The position numbers and the translations under genes are program-made. Source: VGBV01 sp963780395 (GTDB taxonomy: Bacteria > Actinomycetota > Thermoleophilia > Solirubrobacterales > 70-9). From it: a stretch of 64,000 nucleotides of DNA. Positions 50,621 to 59,425 of this stretch are shown piece by piece. The notes under the pieces are model-generated. The model had not been told where the DNA came from. It saw only the letters and a program-made list of their open reading frames with translations, and searched no databases. The number at the start of each line of letters is the position of its first letter. Within the stretch, counting starts at the first letter, position 1. The DNA lies in assembly GCA_963780395.1 (NCBI GenBank), contig CAWABY010000005.1:62001-126000 (forward strand), read 5' to 3'.

Positions 50621-51818
50621 ATGGCCGAATACACGCTCAAGGTCCGGCGCTTTCAGCCCGAGTCGGGCGAGGGGCCCTACTGGGAGAGCTTCGACGTCGA
50701 GCTCGACCCGACGCTGTCGGTGCTCGACGGGCTGCTGCAGGCCAAGGACCGCGAGGACGGGTCGCTGGCGGTGCGCTGCTCGTGCCGGGCGGCGATCTGC
50801 GGGTCGTGCGGGGTCAAGATCAACGGCCAGTCGGCGCTGGCATGCAAGACCCAGATCGGCGAGGCCGATGGAGTTCGCCAACCGCAGGAACGGGGGCGGC
50901 GAGCCGATCGTGGTCGAGCCGATGGGGAACATGCCGGTGATCAAGGACCTGGTCACCGACATGGAGGCGACCCACTGGACCAAGATCCGCCGGGTCACCC
51001 CGTGGCTGCTGCCCGAGGGCGACCCGCCCGAGCGCGAGTACATCGTGCCGCCGGAGTCGATGATCGACGTGACCCAGTCGATGGCCTGCATCCAGTGCGG
51101 GGCATGCGTCAGCTCCTGCCTCTCGATGGAGGTGGACCCCGACTTCATCGGCCCCGCGGCGCTGGCCAAGGCCTACCGCTTCGTCGGCGACCCGCGCGAC
51201 GCCGAGTCGGAGGAGCGCCTGCACGACCTCGCCAACGACCCGCACGGGATCTACGACTGCACCCACTGCTTCAGCTGCATCGACGCCTGTCCCAAGGGCG
51301 TGGCGCCGATGGACCAGATCATGCGGTTGCGCCGGATCGCCAACGACGACTTCGAGATCGACGACCACAACAACGGCCATCGCCACGAGGAGGCCTTCGT
51401 CAAGATCATCGAGAAGAAGGGGACGCTCGACGAGTCGCTGCTGCTTCAGGAGTCCTACGCGCCGGGCGTCAAGGGCAAGCTGATCCCGCGTCCGGGCGCG
51501 ATCGTGGGGCTGCTGGAGTCCATCCCCACGGCGATCAGGGGCCTCCGCAGCGGCAAGATGCGCTCCCTTCCGAAGCTGATCCCCGGCATCCACCCGAAGC
51601 TGCCGGGCGACGGCCAGGAGAACGTGAAGCGCATCTACGCCCACGCCGAGGACCACGCGATCGAGCTCAACCTCTACATCAAGGGGGAGGAGGCCGAGGA
51701 GGACGCGCCGGTGCCGGAGGCCGAGGCCGTGCCCGCGGCCGCGATCGAGCCAGAGCCCGACGAGGCTTCCCAGGTGACCGAGGGCGAGGGCGAGCCCGGT
51801 CCTGGGGGAGCCGCCTGA
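50621..51818 (+). CDS. sdhB: Succinate dehydrogenase iron-sulfur subunit, frame slip near 50867
   Basis: The first frame (50621 to about 50866) encodes the 2Fe-2S ferredoxin domain with CSCRAAICGSCGVKINGQSA and LACKTQIGEA. The frame slips by one base and continues as MEFANRRNGGGEPIVVEPMG and then DLVTDMEATHW. The 3Fe-4S/4Fe-4S ligands follow in CIQCGACVSSC and CTHCFSCIDACPKG. The C-terminus carries a 45-residue Glu/Pro/Ala-rich extension not usual for SdhB. Electrons pass from the FAD of SdhA through these clusters. The stop overlaps the ATG of the next gene. Confidence 0.88.
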
Positions 51819-52738
51819 TGGCGGGCGCCATCAAGGTCGCGTACTGGCCCGGCTGCGTCAGCCGGGGGTTCACGACGGAGCTGCACGGGTCGATGGCCCT
51901 GGTCGCCGACCGGCTCGGGATCGAGCTGGTCGAGCTGGATCGGGCCAACTGCTCCGGCGCGGGCGTGATCGCCGAGCACAACCAGGAGCTGGCCGACACG
52001 CTCAACGCCCGGACCTTCGCGCTGGCCCAGCAGACCGGGCTGCCGATGATGAACATCTGCTCGACCTGCCAGGGCGCGCAGTCCGAATGCCAGCAGCGCC
52101 TGGACGCCGACTCCGGCTACCGCGCTCACATCAACGAGACGCTCGCCCCCGAGGGCCTGAGCTACTCGCCGGAGGGCTTCTCGAACAAGAACTTCCTCTG
52201 GGTGCTGGTCGAGGACTATGGAATCGAGAACCTGACCAAGCAGGTGCAGCGGCCGCTCGAGGGCCTGCGGGTCGGACCCTTCTACGGCTGCTACATCCTC
52301 CGGCCCCGCCACCGCCTGGGCTACGAGGGCCATCCCGAGCGCGACCTCTACCTGGAGCAGCTGATCGAGGCGCTCGGGGGCGAGGTCGTGGAGTACGACG
52401 GCGCCCGCAAGTGCTGCGGCTTCCCGATCATCACGATGGCCCGCGAGGTCTCGCTGCGACAGGCCGGCACCCACGTCGGCGACGCGCTGGACGCCGGCGC
52501 CGACTGCCTGGTCACGCCGTGCCCGCTCTGCCACCTGAACCTGGACATGCAACAGCCCGAGGCGGCCAAGGTCGTCAACCGCGATCTCGGCCTCGCCGTG
52601 CTGCACCTGCCCCAGCTGGTCGGCCTGGCCCTGGGCTTCGAGCCGAAGGAGCTGGGCATGAGCCGCCACATCGCCTCGACCGAGTGGGTTCAGGAGCGCC
52701 TCGAGGGCGAGCCCGAGCCCGAGCCCGCCACCGCCTAG
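51818..52738 (+). CDS. HdrB-like CCG-domain subunit of succinate dehydrogenase
   Basis: The 306-residue protein has two cysteine-rich CCG-type halves. The first has YWPGCVSRG, NCSGAG (a CSG variant) and CSTCQGA. The second has YGCYILRP, KCCGFPII and CPLCHLN. This is the domain of heterodisulfide reductase subunit B and of the third subunit in SdhE-type succinate:quinone reductases. No hydrophobic membrane helices are visible, so the complex probably attaches to the membrane peripherally. It overlaps sdhB (TGATG). No cytochrome b-type sdhC/sdhD gene follows. Confidence 0.88.
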   Translation: MAGAIKVAYWPGCVSRGFTTELHGSMALVADRLGIELVELDRANCSGAGVIAEHNQELADTLNARTFALAQQTGLPMMNICSTCQGAQSECQQRLDADSGYRAHINETLAPEGLSYSPEGFSNKNFLWVLVEDYGIENLTKQVQRPLEGLRVGPFYGCYILRPRHRLGYEGHPERDLYLEQLIEALGGEVVEYDGARKCCGFPIITMAREVSLRQAGTHVGDALDAGADCLVTPCPLCHLNLDMQQPEAAKVVNRDLGLAVLHLPQLVGLALGFEPKELGMSRHIASTEWVQERLEGEPEPEPATA

Positions 52739-52744
52739 AGCGCG

Positions 52745-52879
52745 ATGCCTGCCCAGCTCCAGGAGGAGGTGCAGCTGCTCCGGGACGGCAAGAAGATCCA
52801 GGCCATCAAGCTGCATCGCGAGCGGACCGGGCTGGGGCTGGCCGAATCCCAGGCCGCGATCGAGCGCTACGAGACCTAG
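52745..52879 (+). CDS. 44-residue L7/L12 C-terminal-domain-like microprotein
   Basis: A small frame six bases after the HdrB-like gene reads MPAQLQEEVQLLRDGKKIQA, then IKLHRERTGLGLAESQAAIE and RYET. The GKKIxAIKLxRExTGLGLAExxxAIE pattern resembles the C-terminal domain of ribosomal protein bL12. It is probably co-transcribed with sdh. Its TAG shares a CTAG with the convergent antiporter stop. Confidence 0.65.
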   Translation: MPAQLQEEVQLLRDGKKIQAIKLHRERTGLGLAESQAAIERYET

Positions 52880-54104
52880 TCCGCTCGCCGGCTCTCGCCA
52901 TCCGCGCCCGAGCCGCCGCTGACTCGGCGCTCGATCCAGTTGGACCCCACCGTGTCGGTTAGGCCGTGGGCGATGATCGAGGCGAGGATGACGAAGGCGG
53001 CTACCTCGAAGATCAGGTCGCGCTCCCCGACGGCCGACTTGAGCACGAACAGCGCGAACAGCATCGAGGCCACGCCCTTCGGCCCGAACCAGGCGATGAA
53101 CGCGCGGTGCGGCCTCGGCAGCCGCACCCGCAGGAACGAGATCGCCACCGCGAGCGGCCGGGCCACCAGCAGCGCGAACGCCGCGAACACGCAGCAGCAG
53201 AGCCGACGTTCCCTCCGTATCCGGTGGCGACGATCAGGGCGCCGAAGATGAAGAAGGTGAAGCACCGAGAGGATCGAGCTCAGGTTCTCGGAGAAGACCT
53301 CGAAGTCGTCGGCGATGTCGTGCTCCGCGACCCCGAGGGCGATGCCGCAGGTGAAGGCCGCAATGAAGCCGTTGCCGAAGGTGACGTCGGCGAGACCGAA
53401 CGCCAGCAGGCCCAACCCGAGCGCGTAGATGCCGTCGTAGCGCCTGGCCAGGCCGCCCATCGGCAGGTGGCTGGGTGAGCCGGCCGCCGGCGGCGCCCAG
53501 GGCGACCCCGATCACCGCGCCCACACCGGTCTCGCCGAGCAGCTGCAGCCCCTCCCCGCCCGCATCGCCCGCCGGGGAGGCGAGGACGATGAAGAAGAGC
53601 ACCAGGGGCAGCGCGAAGCCGTCGTTCAGGCCGGACTCGAGGTTGAGCGTGTGCCGGACCGACTCGGGTACCCCGCGCGACTTGACCACGGCCGAGGTCA
53701 CGACCGGGTCGGTCGGCGAGAGCACGGCCCCGAGCAGGAAGGCCTCGGCCCAGCTCAGCTCGGAGAACAGCACCTTGGCGCAGAGGGCCAGAAACAGAAG
53801 CGTCAGCGGCATGCGCCACCAGCAGTGCGCGAACCGGCGGGCTCCAGTGGACCTTGAGCCGCTCCCGGTCGACCAGCAGCCCATCGGAGAACAGGGTCAC
53901 GATCAGCGCCAGCTCGATCAGGTAGATGACGGCGTCATCCTCGGCGCTCACCTCGATCACGCCGGTGCCGGCGAGCAGCAGCCCGGCGGCCACGCCTAGC
54001 ACCGAGACCGAGAGCACGGTGCCGCGGAACACGCCCGAGAGCGCTGCGGCCGCGGCCAGAAGCGCCCCGCCGAACAGCAGCACCTCGCCGAACCCGAGCT
54101 CCAT
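52876..54104 (-). pseudogene. Cation/proton antiporter (CPA1, NhaP-like), broken by about four one-base slips
   Basis: Read across frames, the protein follows CPA1 antiporters. FGEVLLFGGALLAAAAALSG and LFSDGLLVDRERLKVHW come first. Slips near 53813, 53470, 53262 and 53205 then separate GAVLSPTDPVVTSAVVKSRG, NLESGLNDGFALPLVLFF, ALGLGLLAFGLADVTFGNGF, IALGVAEHDIADDFEVFSEN and AWFGPKGVASMLFALFVLKS. All expected blocks are present and in order over about 405 residues, so the gene may be intact in the cell and damaged only in this sequence. It exchanges Na+ or K+ for H+. The ATG lies 24 bases from the divergent RTX gene. Confidence 0.75.
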
Positions 54105-54114
54105 CGCAGGGGCT

Positions 54115-54120
54115 TATACA
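54115..54120 (+). promoter_or_regulatory. Predicted -10 box (leaderless) of the RTX gene
   Basis: TATACA lies eight bases before the GTG at 54129 in the 24-base gap between divergent genes. Confidence 0.5.
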
Positions 54121-54128
54121 GTCATGTA

Positions 54129-56285
54129 GTGCACTTGGCTCGGGTATTCGTCGCAGGGGCGGCCTGCTGCCTGGTCGCGCCCGGCGCGGCCGGCGCGCCG
54201 CAGGAGGAATCGAAGAAGAAGGCGCCGCCCTGCGGGGGCAAGCGCGCCAGCGTCGTCGGCACCGCCAAGGCCGACAAGATCAGGCTCGGCGGGCGCAACG
54301 GACGGGTGGTCGTTTCGCTGGGGGGCGCCGACACGATCCTCGGCTCGGGCAAGCGCGACCTGATCTGCACCGGCCCCGGCCCGGACAAGATCGTCGCCGT
54401 CGGTGGGGCCGATCGAATCGCCAGCGGCGCCGGCACCGACCGTGTCGTGGGCGGCGGGGGGGCCGACGAGATCCACGGGGGCAAGGAAGCCGACGTCGTC
54501 TCGGGCGGCCCCGGCCCCGACCAGGTGCTGCCGGGGGGCGCCAAGGACCGCGCCTGGGGTGACCAGGGCTCAGACGTGCTGGTCGGCGCGCGCGGAAACG
54601 ATCGCCTCGTGGGAGGGCCGGACGACGACACGGTGGCCGGCCAGGTCGGGGACGATCGCCTGTTCGGGGCCGAGGGCGATGACCAGCTCGTCGGCGAGGA
54701 CGGCACCGACCGGATCACCGCCGGCGACGGCGACGACCGCATCAACGGCGGCGCCGGCCCGGATCAGGTCGACGCGGGGGGCGGAACCGACGTCATGCGC
54801 GGCGGCCCGGGCGGCGACACCGCCCTGGGAGGCGACGGCGAGGACCTGCTGATCGGCGCAGGCGGCGGCGATCTGATGGATGGCGCCCGCGGCGCCGACC
54901 GGCTCTACGGCGGCCTGGTTGACGACCAACTACGGGGCGGCCTCGGCAATGACCTGCTGGTGGGCGGTCACGGCGTGGAGGGAATCCACGGCGGCGACGG
55001 AGACGACTGGATGCGGGGCGACTCCAACCGGGACTTCTTCAACGGCGACGACGGAAACGACACGGTCAGCTACGCGACCTCAACGCCGCCGGGACCGTCC
55101 GGGATCGAGGGCGTCCACGTCAACCTCAAGACCATCAAGGCGCTGGAGGACCCGCTGCAGCCGGTGGTCGAGGACGACGAACCCGAGGAGCGCGTGAAGG
55201 ACATCGAGAATGTCGTCGGCTCCAACTACGACGACATCCTGCACGGCCGCGGGGTCGGCACCGCGCGCGGCCTGGGAGGCATCGAGCTTTGCCCGGCTTT
55301 CCCCAGCTACGACTGCGGCGGCGAGCCGGCGCCGAACGTCACGCTCGACGCTCCGGGCATCGACCCCGGCCTGCTGATCCGCGGGGGGACCGGGGGCGAG
55401 GCCGACACGCTCGCCGTGAGCGCGACCGTGGACACCTACGTCGTCGCAGGGAGCGCGCCGCTGACGGCGGGCCCGGGGTGCTCCAACAGCTCGCCCGCCG
55501 TGATCTCGTGCGCGAAGCCTCAGGCGACCCTGGGCTATGCCTCGGTCTGGGGCGGCGACGGCAACGACCAGATCAGCATCGCCGAGGGCTTTCCCGACCA
55601 GGCCACGGTCCTGCTCGACGGAGGCAGGGGGAGCGACACGATCCATGGCTCTTCCGGAGACGAGATCCTGATCGCGGGACCCGACGGCGCCGATGACCTC
55701 GACGGCCGCGCCGGTGACGACGCGCTCTTCTCGGGGCCCGGCGGCGATGCCCTCGACGGCGGTGACGGCAACGACCAGCTCGTCACATCGGACGCCTGCG
55801 GCGGCCACGACTTCAAGGGCGGCTCCGGCGACGGCGACATCGCGGGCTTCGCCCAGGAGATCAGCCAAGGCATCGTGGCGGAGCTGGGTGGCAAGGCATA
55901 CGGGCGCGCTCAGTCGCCGTGCCCCCAAACGACGGTCCGGGCCGACAACGAGGTGCTGGAGGGAACCCAGTACGGCGACCTGCTGGTCGGCAGCAGCAAG
56001 GACGACGCGCTGATCCTGGGCAACGAGGGCGACGACGTGCTGCTCGGCCTCGGCGGCGCCGACGTGCTGCGCGGTGAGCGCGGGCGGGACGCGCTCTACG
56101 GCGGCGGCGGCGCCGACCTGCTCGAGGCGTTCGACCTGCGCCGCGACATCGCCCTCCATTGCGGCCCCGGCGGCAACGAGGTGTTCCGGGACAAGTTCGA
56201 TCCGCCCGGGGCGAACTGCGGCGAGCCCAAAGCCCGAGGCACGGGCAAGAAAAAGAACGGCGGCAAGCGCCGCGGCAGGAGCTAG
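54129..56285 (+). CDS. Secreted RTX (hemolysin-type Ca-binding) repeat protein
   Basis: The 718-residue protein has a signal peptide (VFVAGAACCLVAPGAAGA). It then consists almost entirely of GGxGxDxUx nonapeptides arranged as parallel beta-rolls (GGGGADEIHGG, GGDGEDLLIGAGGGDLMDGA, GRAGDDALFSGPGGDALDGG). Two inserted segments break the rolls: about 315-365 (YATSTPPGPSGIEGV) and about 395-470 with Cys pairs (CPAFPSYDCGG). It ends in the basic tail KKKNGGKRRGRS. Likely a calcium-stiffened surface protein. The stop shares a CTAG with the convergent gene. Confidence 0.9.
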   Translation: MHLARVFVAGAACCLVAPGAAGAPQEESKKKAPPCGGKRASVVGTAKADKIRLGGRNGRVVVSLGGADTILGSGKRDLICTGPGPDKIVAVGGADRIASGAGTDRVVGGGGADEIHGGKEADVVSGGPGPDQVLPGGAKDRAWGDQGSDVLVGARGNDRLVGGPDDDTVAGQVGDDRLFGAEGDDQLVGEDGTDRITAGDGDDRINGGAGPDQVDAGGGTDVMRGGPGGDTALGGDGEDLLIGAGGGDLMDGARGADRLYGGLVDDQLRGGLGNDLLVGGHGVEGIHGGDGDDWMRGDSNRDFFNGDDGNDTVSYATSTPPGPSGIEGVHVNLKTIKALEDPLQPVVEDDEPEERVKDIENVVGSNYDDILHGRGVGTARGLGGIELCPAFPSYDCGGEPAPNVTLDAPGIDPGLLIRGGTGGEADTLAVSATVDTYVVAGSAPLTAGPGCSNSSPAVISCAKPQATLGYASVWGGDGNDQISIAEGFPDQATVLLDGGRGSDTIHGSSGDEILIAGPDGADDLDGRAGDDALFSGPGGDALDGGDGNDQLVTSDACGGHDFKGGSGDGDIAGFAQEISQGIVAELGGKAYGRAQSPCPQTTVRADNEVLEGTQYGDLLVGSSKDDALILGNEGDDVLLGLGGADVLRGERGRDALYGGGGADLLEAFDLRRDIALHCGPGGNEVFRDKFDPPGANCGEPKARGTGKKKNGGKRRGRS

Positions 56286-56764
56286 CGGGAGTTGGTGACC
56301 CGGGTGCGGGCCGCGGCGACGCCCAGCAGCACGCCCCCGAGCGCGACCACGATCAGCAGCGCGTAGCCGCCTCCGGCCGAGGGATTGCCCGTGTCGAGGG
56401 TCGCTGCCTTCTCGAGACCGGAGACGTTGTCGCTCCCCTCCTGGTCGCCCGATCCGCCGGATCCGCCCGATCCGGAGCCGCCGTCGCCGCCACCGCTGCC
56501 GCTGCTGCCGCCCCCTGGGGCGCCGGGGACACTCGCGGACGTGCCGAAGTTGTTCTCGGAGCGGAAGTTCGAGCCGGACGAGTTGCTGCCCGATTCCCCG
56601 CCGCGCGGCGCGGCATCCTTACGTCCGGTGTCAACCGGTAGCTCGTAGACTCTCCCCGGCGGACTTCCCGGCGGGGGATCGGTGGACACCTGTGCAGAGG
56701 CGAGCCCGGTCGCGAGAAAAGATGCCGTCAAGCAGGCAAAAAAGAGCGCCCCAGCCGATCGCAT
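56282..56764 (-). CDS. Secreted Gly/Ser-rich protein with a C-terminal membrane anchor
   Basis: The 160-residue protein has a signal peptide (FFACLTASFLATGLASAQ), then a Pro-rich stretch and a low-complexity Gly/Ser segment (GGGSSGSGGGDGGSGSGGSG). A single hydrophobic helix (YALLIVVALGGVLLGVAAA) with a short basic end follows. There is no LPxTG motif. It looks like a tethered surface protein. Its start codon and the presumed start of the divergent O-antigen ligase overlap in one CATG. Confidence 0.62.
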   Translation of the reverse strand: MRSAGALFFACLTASFLATGLASAQVSTDPPPGSPPGRVYELPVDTGRKDAAPRGGESGSNSSGSNFRSENNFGTSASVPGAPGGGSSGSGGGDGGSGSGGSGGSGDQEGSDNVSGLEKAATLDTGNPSAGGGYALLIVVALGGVLLGVAAARTRVTNSR

Positions 56765-58721
56765 GCCCTCAAGGGTAGCCGAAAAAACCCCACCTCAAGG
56801 CACCGCACTGACCCGTGCCAAGGGCCTCGTCGTGGCGGCGCCGGTCGCCGTCGTCGCCATGCTACTGCTGCTCGCCACCTGGTTCGACGGCGGCTTCGAC
56901 ATCCGCTACTGGGCCCCGATCGCGATCCTCAGCCTGGCGTTCCTGGTCGGCTCGCTGCTCTCGGGCGGCCTGCGCATCGACCGCGGCCCGTTCGCGCTGG
57001 CGGTCGCCGGGCTCTGGGGGCTCACGGCCTGGACGGTGCTCTCCGCTCTCTGGGCGGAATCGCCGGCGCTGGCGTGGGAAGGAGCGGGGCGCACGGCCCT
57101 CTACGCGTCGTTGGTGACGCTGGTCGCCGCGCTTCCGGGCCGCAGGCAGGCCCTGCGTGTGGGCTCGGGCATCGTCGCGGGGATCGTCGTGATCGCCGTG
57201 ATCACGCTGGTGGGCCTGTTCGCCGACGGCGGCGACCTGTTCTTGGCGGGCCGCCTCGACGAGCCGATCGGCTACCGGAACGCCGTGGCCACCCTGTTCG
57301 CCTTCGGGTTCTGGCCGATGATCGGTATCGCCGCCGAGCGCGGCCGCATGCCGCCACTGCGGGCGGTCGCAATCGCCGGTGCGGTGCTGCTCCTGGGGCT
57401 CGCCTTTCTGACGCAGTCGCGCGGCGTGGTGATCGGGCTCTGCCTCGGCGGAGTGGTGTCGCTTGCGATCGGCCCCGACCGCGTCCGCCGCGTGTGGCTC
57501 GCGCTCGCGGCCGCAACCGGAATCGCAATCGCCTCCGGCTCCCTGCTCGTGCCCTACCACGCCTTCCAGGATGGGCAGATCGTGACCAGCTCGCAGGTGG
57601 AGGACGCAGCGGAGGCGCTGACGCTGGTCTGCCTCGCTTTCCTGCTGCTGGGGTTGCTTGGCGCCCTGCTGGACAACGGCCTGCGAGCCCGCCTCGGCGT
57701 CGCCGCCCGCCAGGTGGCCGAAGCGGGGCTCGCCGTGGTCGCCGTGGTAGGCGTGGTCGCGGCGCTGGTCGCGATCGGGAACCCGGTCTCCTACGCCGAC
57801 GACAAATGGGAGGAGTTCACGAGCCTCGAGGGTGGGACGGGGACCGAATCCACCAGGTTCGGCTCGGTCGGGGGGCAGCGCTATGACCTCTGGCGGGTCG
57901 CCCTGTCGGAGTTCGACTCCCAGCCGCTGATCGGCGTCGGCGAGAGCAACTACAAGTTCGACTACTACCGGGAGCGGCGCACGGACCGCAACCTGAGCGA
58001 CCCTCACAGCCTTCCCTTCGCGCTGCTATCCGAGAAGGGAATTGTGGGGTTGCTCCTCTTCACCGGTTTCCTGATCGGGATCGGAATCGCCATCGCCCGC
58101 TCAGCCCGCTCCTGCCCGCCCGGCGAAAGGCGGGTCGTCGCCGGCCTGGCCGCCGCCGGCGCCGCGGTCGTCGGCCAGACGACGACCGACTGGATCTGGC
58201 TGATACCCACGCTGATGGGCCTGGGCTTGCTCGCGCTCGCTCTCGCCGCCCTACCGCGCGGCCGCAAGGAGGACCGGCCACCTCCCCTCGACCTGGGCCC
58301 GCACGGCGACCGCTTGAGGCGCGTGGCACGCTACTCGTCGGCGGCGCTGCTGACGGCCACGGCCGTCAGCGTCGGCCTACTCTTCCTCTCCGACCTGTAC
58401 GTCCGCGAGGCGCGCACCGAATTCGAGCGCCCCTCTGAGCAGCTGTCTGCGGCGCGCCAGGCGGAGGACCTGAACCCGGTCTGGATCACCCCCCTCTACC
58501 TGCAGGCGTCCGCGCTGGAGAGCCAGGGGCAGACGGCGGAGGCTCGAGAGGCGCTGCAGGAGGCGCTCTCGCAGGAGCCCGACAACTTCGTCACCCTGGC
58601 TCTGCTCGGGGACCTGGAGACTCGCGCCGGCAGACGCAGCGTCGCCCGTGACTATTACCGCCGGGCATCCGAGCAGAACCCGCTCGACATCGGCCTAGAG
58701 GAGCTCGCGCAGGGACGGTGA
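56763..58721 (+). CDS. O-antigen ligase (Wzy_C) family membrane protein with C-terminal TPRs
   Basis: The protein has about 12 hydrophobic segments. The Wzy_C-type core is around 380-470: FGSVGGQRYDLWRVALSEF, PLIGVGESNYKFDYY and DPHSLPFALLSEKGIVGLLL, including the DPHS motif of O-antigen ligases and polymerases. Two tetratricopeptide-like helices follow at the end (YLQASALESQGQTAEAREAL and GDLETRAGRRSVARDYYRRA). It probably transfers or polymerises surface glycans. The start is uncertain: ATG 56763 is taken because upstream DNA belongs to the divergent gene; GTG 56832 is also possible. Confidence 0.82.
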   Translation: MPSRVAEKTPPQGTALTRAKGLVVAAPVAVVAMLLLLATWFDGGFDIRYWAPIAILSLAFLVGSLLSGGLRIDRGPFALAVAGLWGLTAWTVLSALWAESPALAWEGAGRTALYASLVTLVAALPGRRQALRVGSGIVAGIVVIAVITLVGLFADGGDLFLAGRLDEPIGYRNAVATLFAFGFWPMIGIAAERGRMPPLRAVAIAGAVLLLGLAFLTQSRGVVIGLCLGGVVSLAIGPDRVRRVWLALAAATGIAIASGSLLVPYHAFQDGQIVTSSQVEDAAEALTLVCLAFLLLGLLGALLDNGLRARLGVAARQVAEAGLAVVAVVGVVAALVAIGNPVSYADDKWEEFTSLEGGTGTESTRFGSVGGQRYDLWRVALSEFDSQPLIGVGESNYKFDYYRERRTDRNLSDPHSLPFALLSEKGIVGLLLFTGFLIGIGIAIARSARSCPPGERRVVAGLAAAGAAVVGQTTTDWIWLIPTLMGLGLLALALAALPRGRKEDRPPPLDLGPHGDRLRRVARYSSAALLTATAVSVGLLFLSDLYVREARTEFERPSEQLSAARQAEDLNPVWITPLYLQASALESQGQTAEAREALQEALSQEPDNFVTLALLGDLETRAGRRSVARDYYRRASEQNPLDIGLEELAQGR

Positions 58722-59392
58722 CGCGGAGCGAGGACGCCTATTCGCGCTACTCGCGGAGCCCCCGCAAGCGGCGCGCATGGGCCGCCGACAATCCCGGCAA
58801 CGCCGCGATCCGGCGCGAGCTGAGGGCGGAGCTGCTGCGACTCGCCGCCGCTGAGCTGCGGGGCCCGGGCAAGATCCTCGACCTCGGCTGCGGGACCGGC
58901 TGGTGGCTGCGGTCGCTGGCCGAGGCCGGGGTCGATCCGGCTCGGCTGTGGGGGATCGACGAGCAGCCTGCCCGCGTCGAAGCTGCCCGCCGGGCCGTGC
59001 CCGGGGCGCGGATCGAGGCCGGGGACGCACGCGCACTCGAGCTCGAGGACGACGGATTCACGCTGGTGCTGCTGTTCACGGTCCTCTCCTCCCTGCCGAC
59101 GTCCGAGGCCATCGAGGCGGCGCTCGCGGAGGCGATGCGGGTGCTGGCGCCGGGCGGCCTGCTCCTGATCTACGAGCCGAGGGTGATCAACCCGTTCAAC
59201 CGGCACACCCGCCGGCTCCGAGACGGCGAGCTCGACGCCGCCGGCCTCGTCCCCCGCGAGCAGCTCAGCCTGACGCTGCTGCCGCCGCTCGCACGCCGCC
59301 TCGGAGCCCGCACCGAAGCCCGCTACGAGCGCCTCGCGCGCGTGCCGCAGCTGCGTACCCACCGGCTGATCTCCTTCCGCGCCCCGGCCTAG
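58718..59392 (+). CDS. SAM-dependent methyltransferase, class I
   Basis: The 224-residue protein has motif I KILDLGCGTGWWLRSLAEAG (residues about 52-70), the acidic residue of motif II in LWGIDEQPARV, GDARALEL (motif III), and MRVLAPGGLLLIYEPRVINP (post-motifs). The C-terminus is basic and variable. Its GTG overlaps the TGA of the O-antigen ligase, so it may methylate a glycan or lipid intermediate of that pathway (inference). Confidence 0.83.
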   Translation: MTRSEDAYSRYSRSPRKRRAWAADNPGNAAIRRELRAELLRLAAAELRGPGKILDLGCGTGWWLRSLAEAGVDPARLWGIDEQPARVEAARRAVPGARIEAGDARALELEDDGFTLVLLFTVLSSLPTSEAIEAALAEAMRVLAPGGLLLIYEPRVINPFNRHTRRLRDGELDAAGLVPREQLSLTLLPPLARRLGARTEARYERLARVPQLRTHRLISFRAPA

Positions 59393-59425
59393 AACGTGGG
59401 ATCATCGTCACGTCTGGGGGGTTCG

